64,000 nucleotides of DNA from UBA11606 sp049437325 (lineage in GTDB: Bacteria > Actinomycetota > Acidimicrobiia > Acidimicrobiales > Aldehydirespiratoraceae), in the NCBI GenBank assembly GCA_049437325.1, contig JBMTIM010000005.1:1-64000 (forward strand). The letters run 5' to 3'. Made by a program: the position numbers and the translations under genes. Every line of letters begins with the position of its first letter. Positions within the stretch are counted from its first letter, which is position 1. Below the pieces are notes generated by a model. That model was not told the origin of the DNA. It made no database searches and was given only the letters and a program-made list of their open reading frames with translations. Below are positions 63,882 to 64,000 of this stretch, piece by piece.

Positions 63882-64000
63882 TCAGCGATGGAGCTCTTCG
63901 GCGCGCCGAGCTTCACCTGCTTCGACAGCTTCGAGAACGGTCATCGCGATGTCGGTGACGCGGACCTCGTCCTCGTCCTTGCCGGCTGCCTTCGTGCCGT
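63882..64000 (-). CDS. Partial gene, C-terminal end of an unknown protein
   Basis: On the minus strand a frame enters from the window edge and ends at TGA 63884-63882. The visible 39 residues are highly charged and helical-looking (KDEDEVRVTDIAMTVLEAVE, then GEARRAEELHR). Actinobacterial composition and the 28-bp distance to the trpG start fit a real upstream gene, but the family cannot be told from this fragment. Confidence 0.4.
   Translation of the reverse strand, partial: GTKAAGKDEDEVRVTDIAMTVLEAVEAGEARRAEELHR

Noticed and set aside
1..64000. Search for insertion sequences, integrases, att sites, phage genes, toxin-antitoxin pairs and defence systems
   Set aside because: None recognised. 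The three tRNA genes have no adjacent integrase or duplicated 3' ends that I could see.

Overview
The window reads as chromosomal DNA from a high-GC actinobacterium. The best guess is the class Acidimicrobiia or a close relative, but this is inference from gene content and synteny. Supporting signs are an fhaA-fhaB-pstP-rodA-pbpA-pknB/trpG block and a compact Tad pilus locus next to a divergent HAD hydrolase, both as in mycobacteria. Others are an acyl-CoA carboxylase beta gene with a small epsilon subunit, a SigR/RsrA-type redox pair, a DUF2342 metalloprotease next to tilS, and a DNA topoisomerase I with a Lys-rich actinobacterial tail. I see no insertion sequence, prophage, CRISPR array or rRNA. 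The region is gene-dense, with no gene-free stretch over about 230 bp.

Layout. 1-3.1 kb: a TAT lipoprotein with a thioredoxin-like domain, divergent from a compact 2Fe-2S/molybdopterin fusion protein, then RidA and a small membrane protein. 3.1-6.4 kb: nitrogen block, with glutamine synthetase I and an OmpR-type regulator with a degenerate receiver, divergent from glutamine synthetase II. 6.4-13 kb: NAD synthetase, a sigma-70 factor, a serine hydrolase and a cation-chloride-cotransporter-like permease. 13.0-13.3 kb: a selenocysteine tRNA, divergent from a 26-codon membrane ORF. 13.3-19.3 kb: YibE/F and HAD genes, divergent from tadZ-tadA-tadB-tadC-pilin-tadE. 19.3-30.8 kb: thioesterase, DUF1998-type helicase, STAS/HATPase pair, nhaA-topA, then MFS-tmk-holB. 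30.8-32.9 kb: tRNA-Thr, ECF sigma/zinc anti-sigma pair and a quinone-oxidoreductase-like gene. 33-37 kb: nuclease-like protein, DUF2342-tilS-small protein-NUDIX. 37-43 kb: carotenoid oxygenase, DUF418, LOG, then accD-accE-comB. 43-49.5 kb: methyltransferase, pheA, and a sugar ABC importer with a perfect LacI-type operator. 49.6-55.8 kb: desaturase, PaaX-like regulator, metallo-hydrolase, GGCT-fold protein and a GGDEF-EAL protein. 55.8-63.9 kb: tRNA-Leu and the Ser/Thr kinase/cell-wall block, ending at trpG and a partial gene.

The most striking genome-scale pattern is promoter architecture. At 23 starts on both strands a TANNNT hexamer ends 6-10 nt before the ATG/GTG, as expected for leaderless mRNAs. 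This signal also corrects several starts (nadE, HAD, STAS, pheA, GGCT, trpG). Genes inside operons instead start by ATGA/GTGA overlaps, and a few (glnA, glnII, sigma factors, the ABC-transporter genes, pilin) carry clear Shine-Dalgarno sites. At 921-930 two such hexamers on opposite strands share the same TA pair, a candidate bidirectional promoter. Other leads are the selC tRNA without a selenoprotein gene in view, the shortened xanthine-dehydrogenase-like fusion, the extended MalF-type permease and stalked lipoprotein of the ABC importer, and several leaderless or translationally coupled small ORFs.
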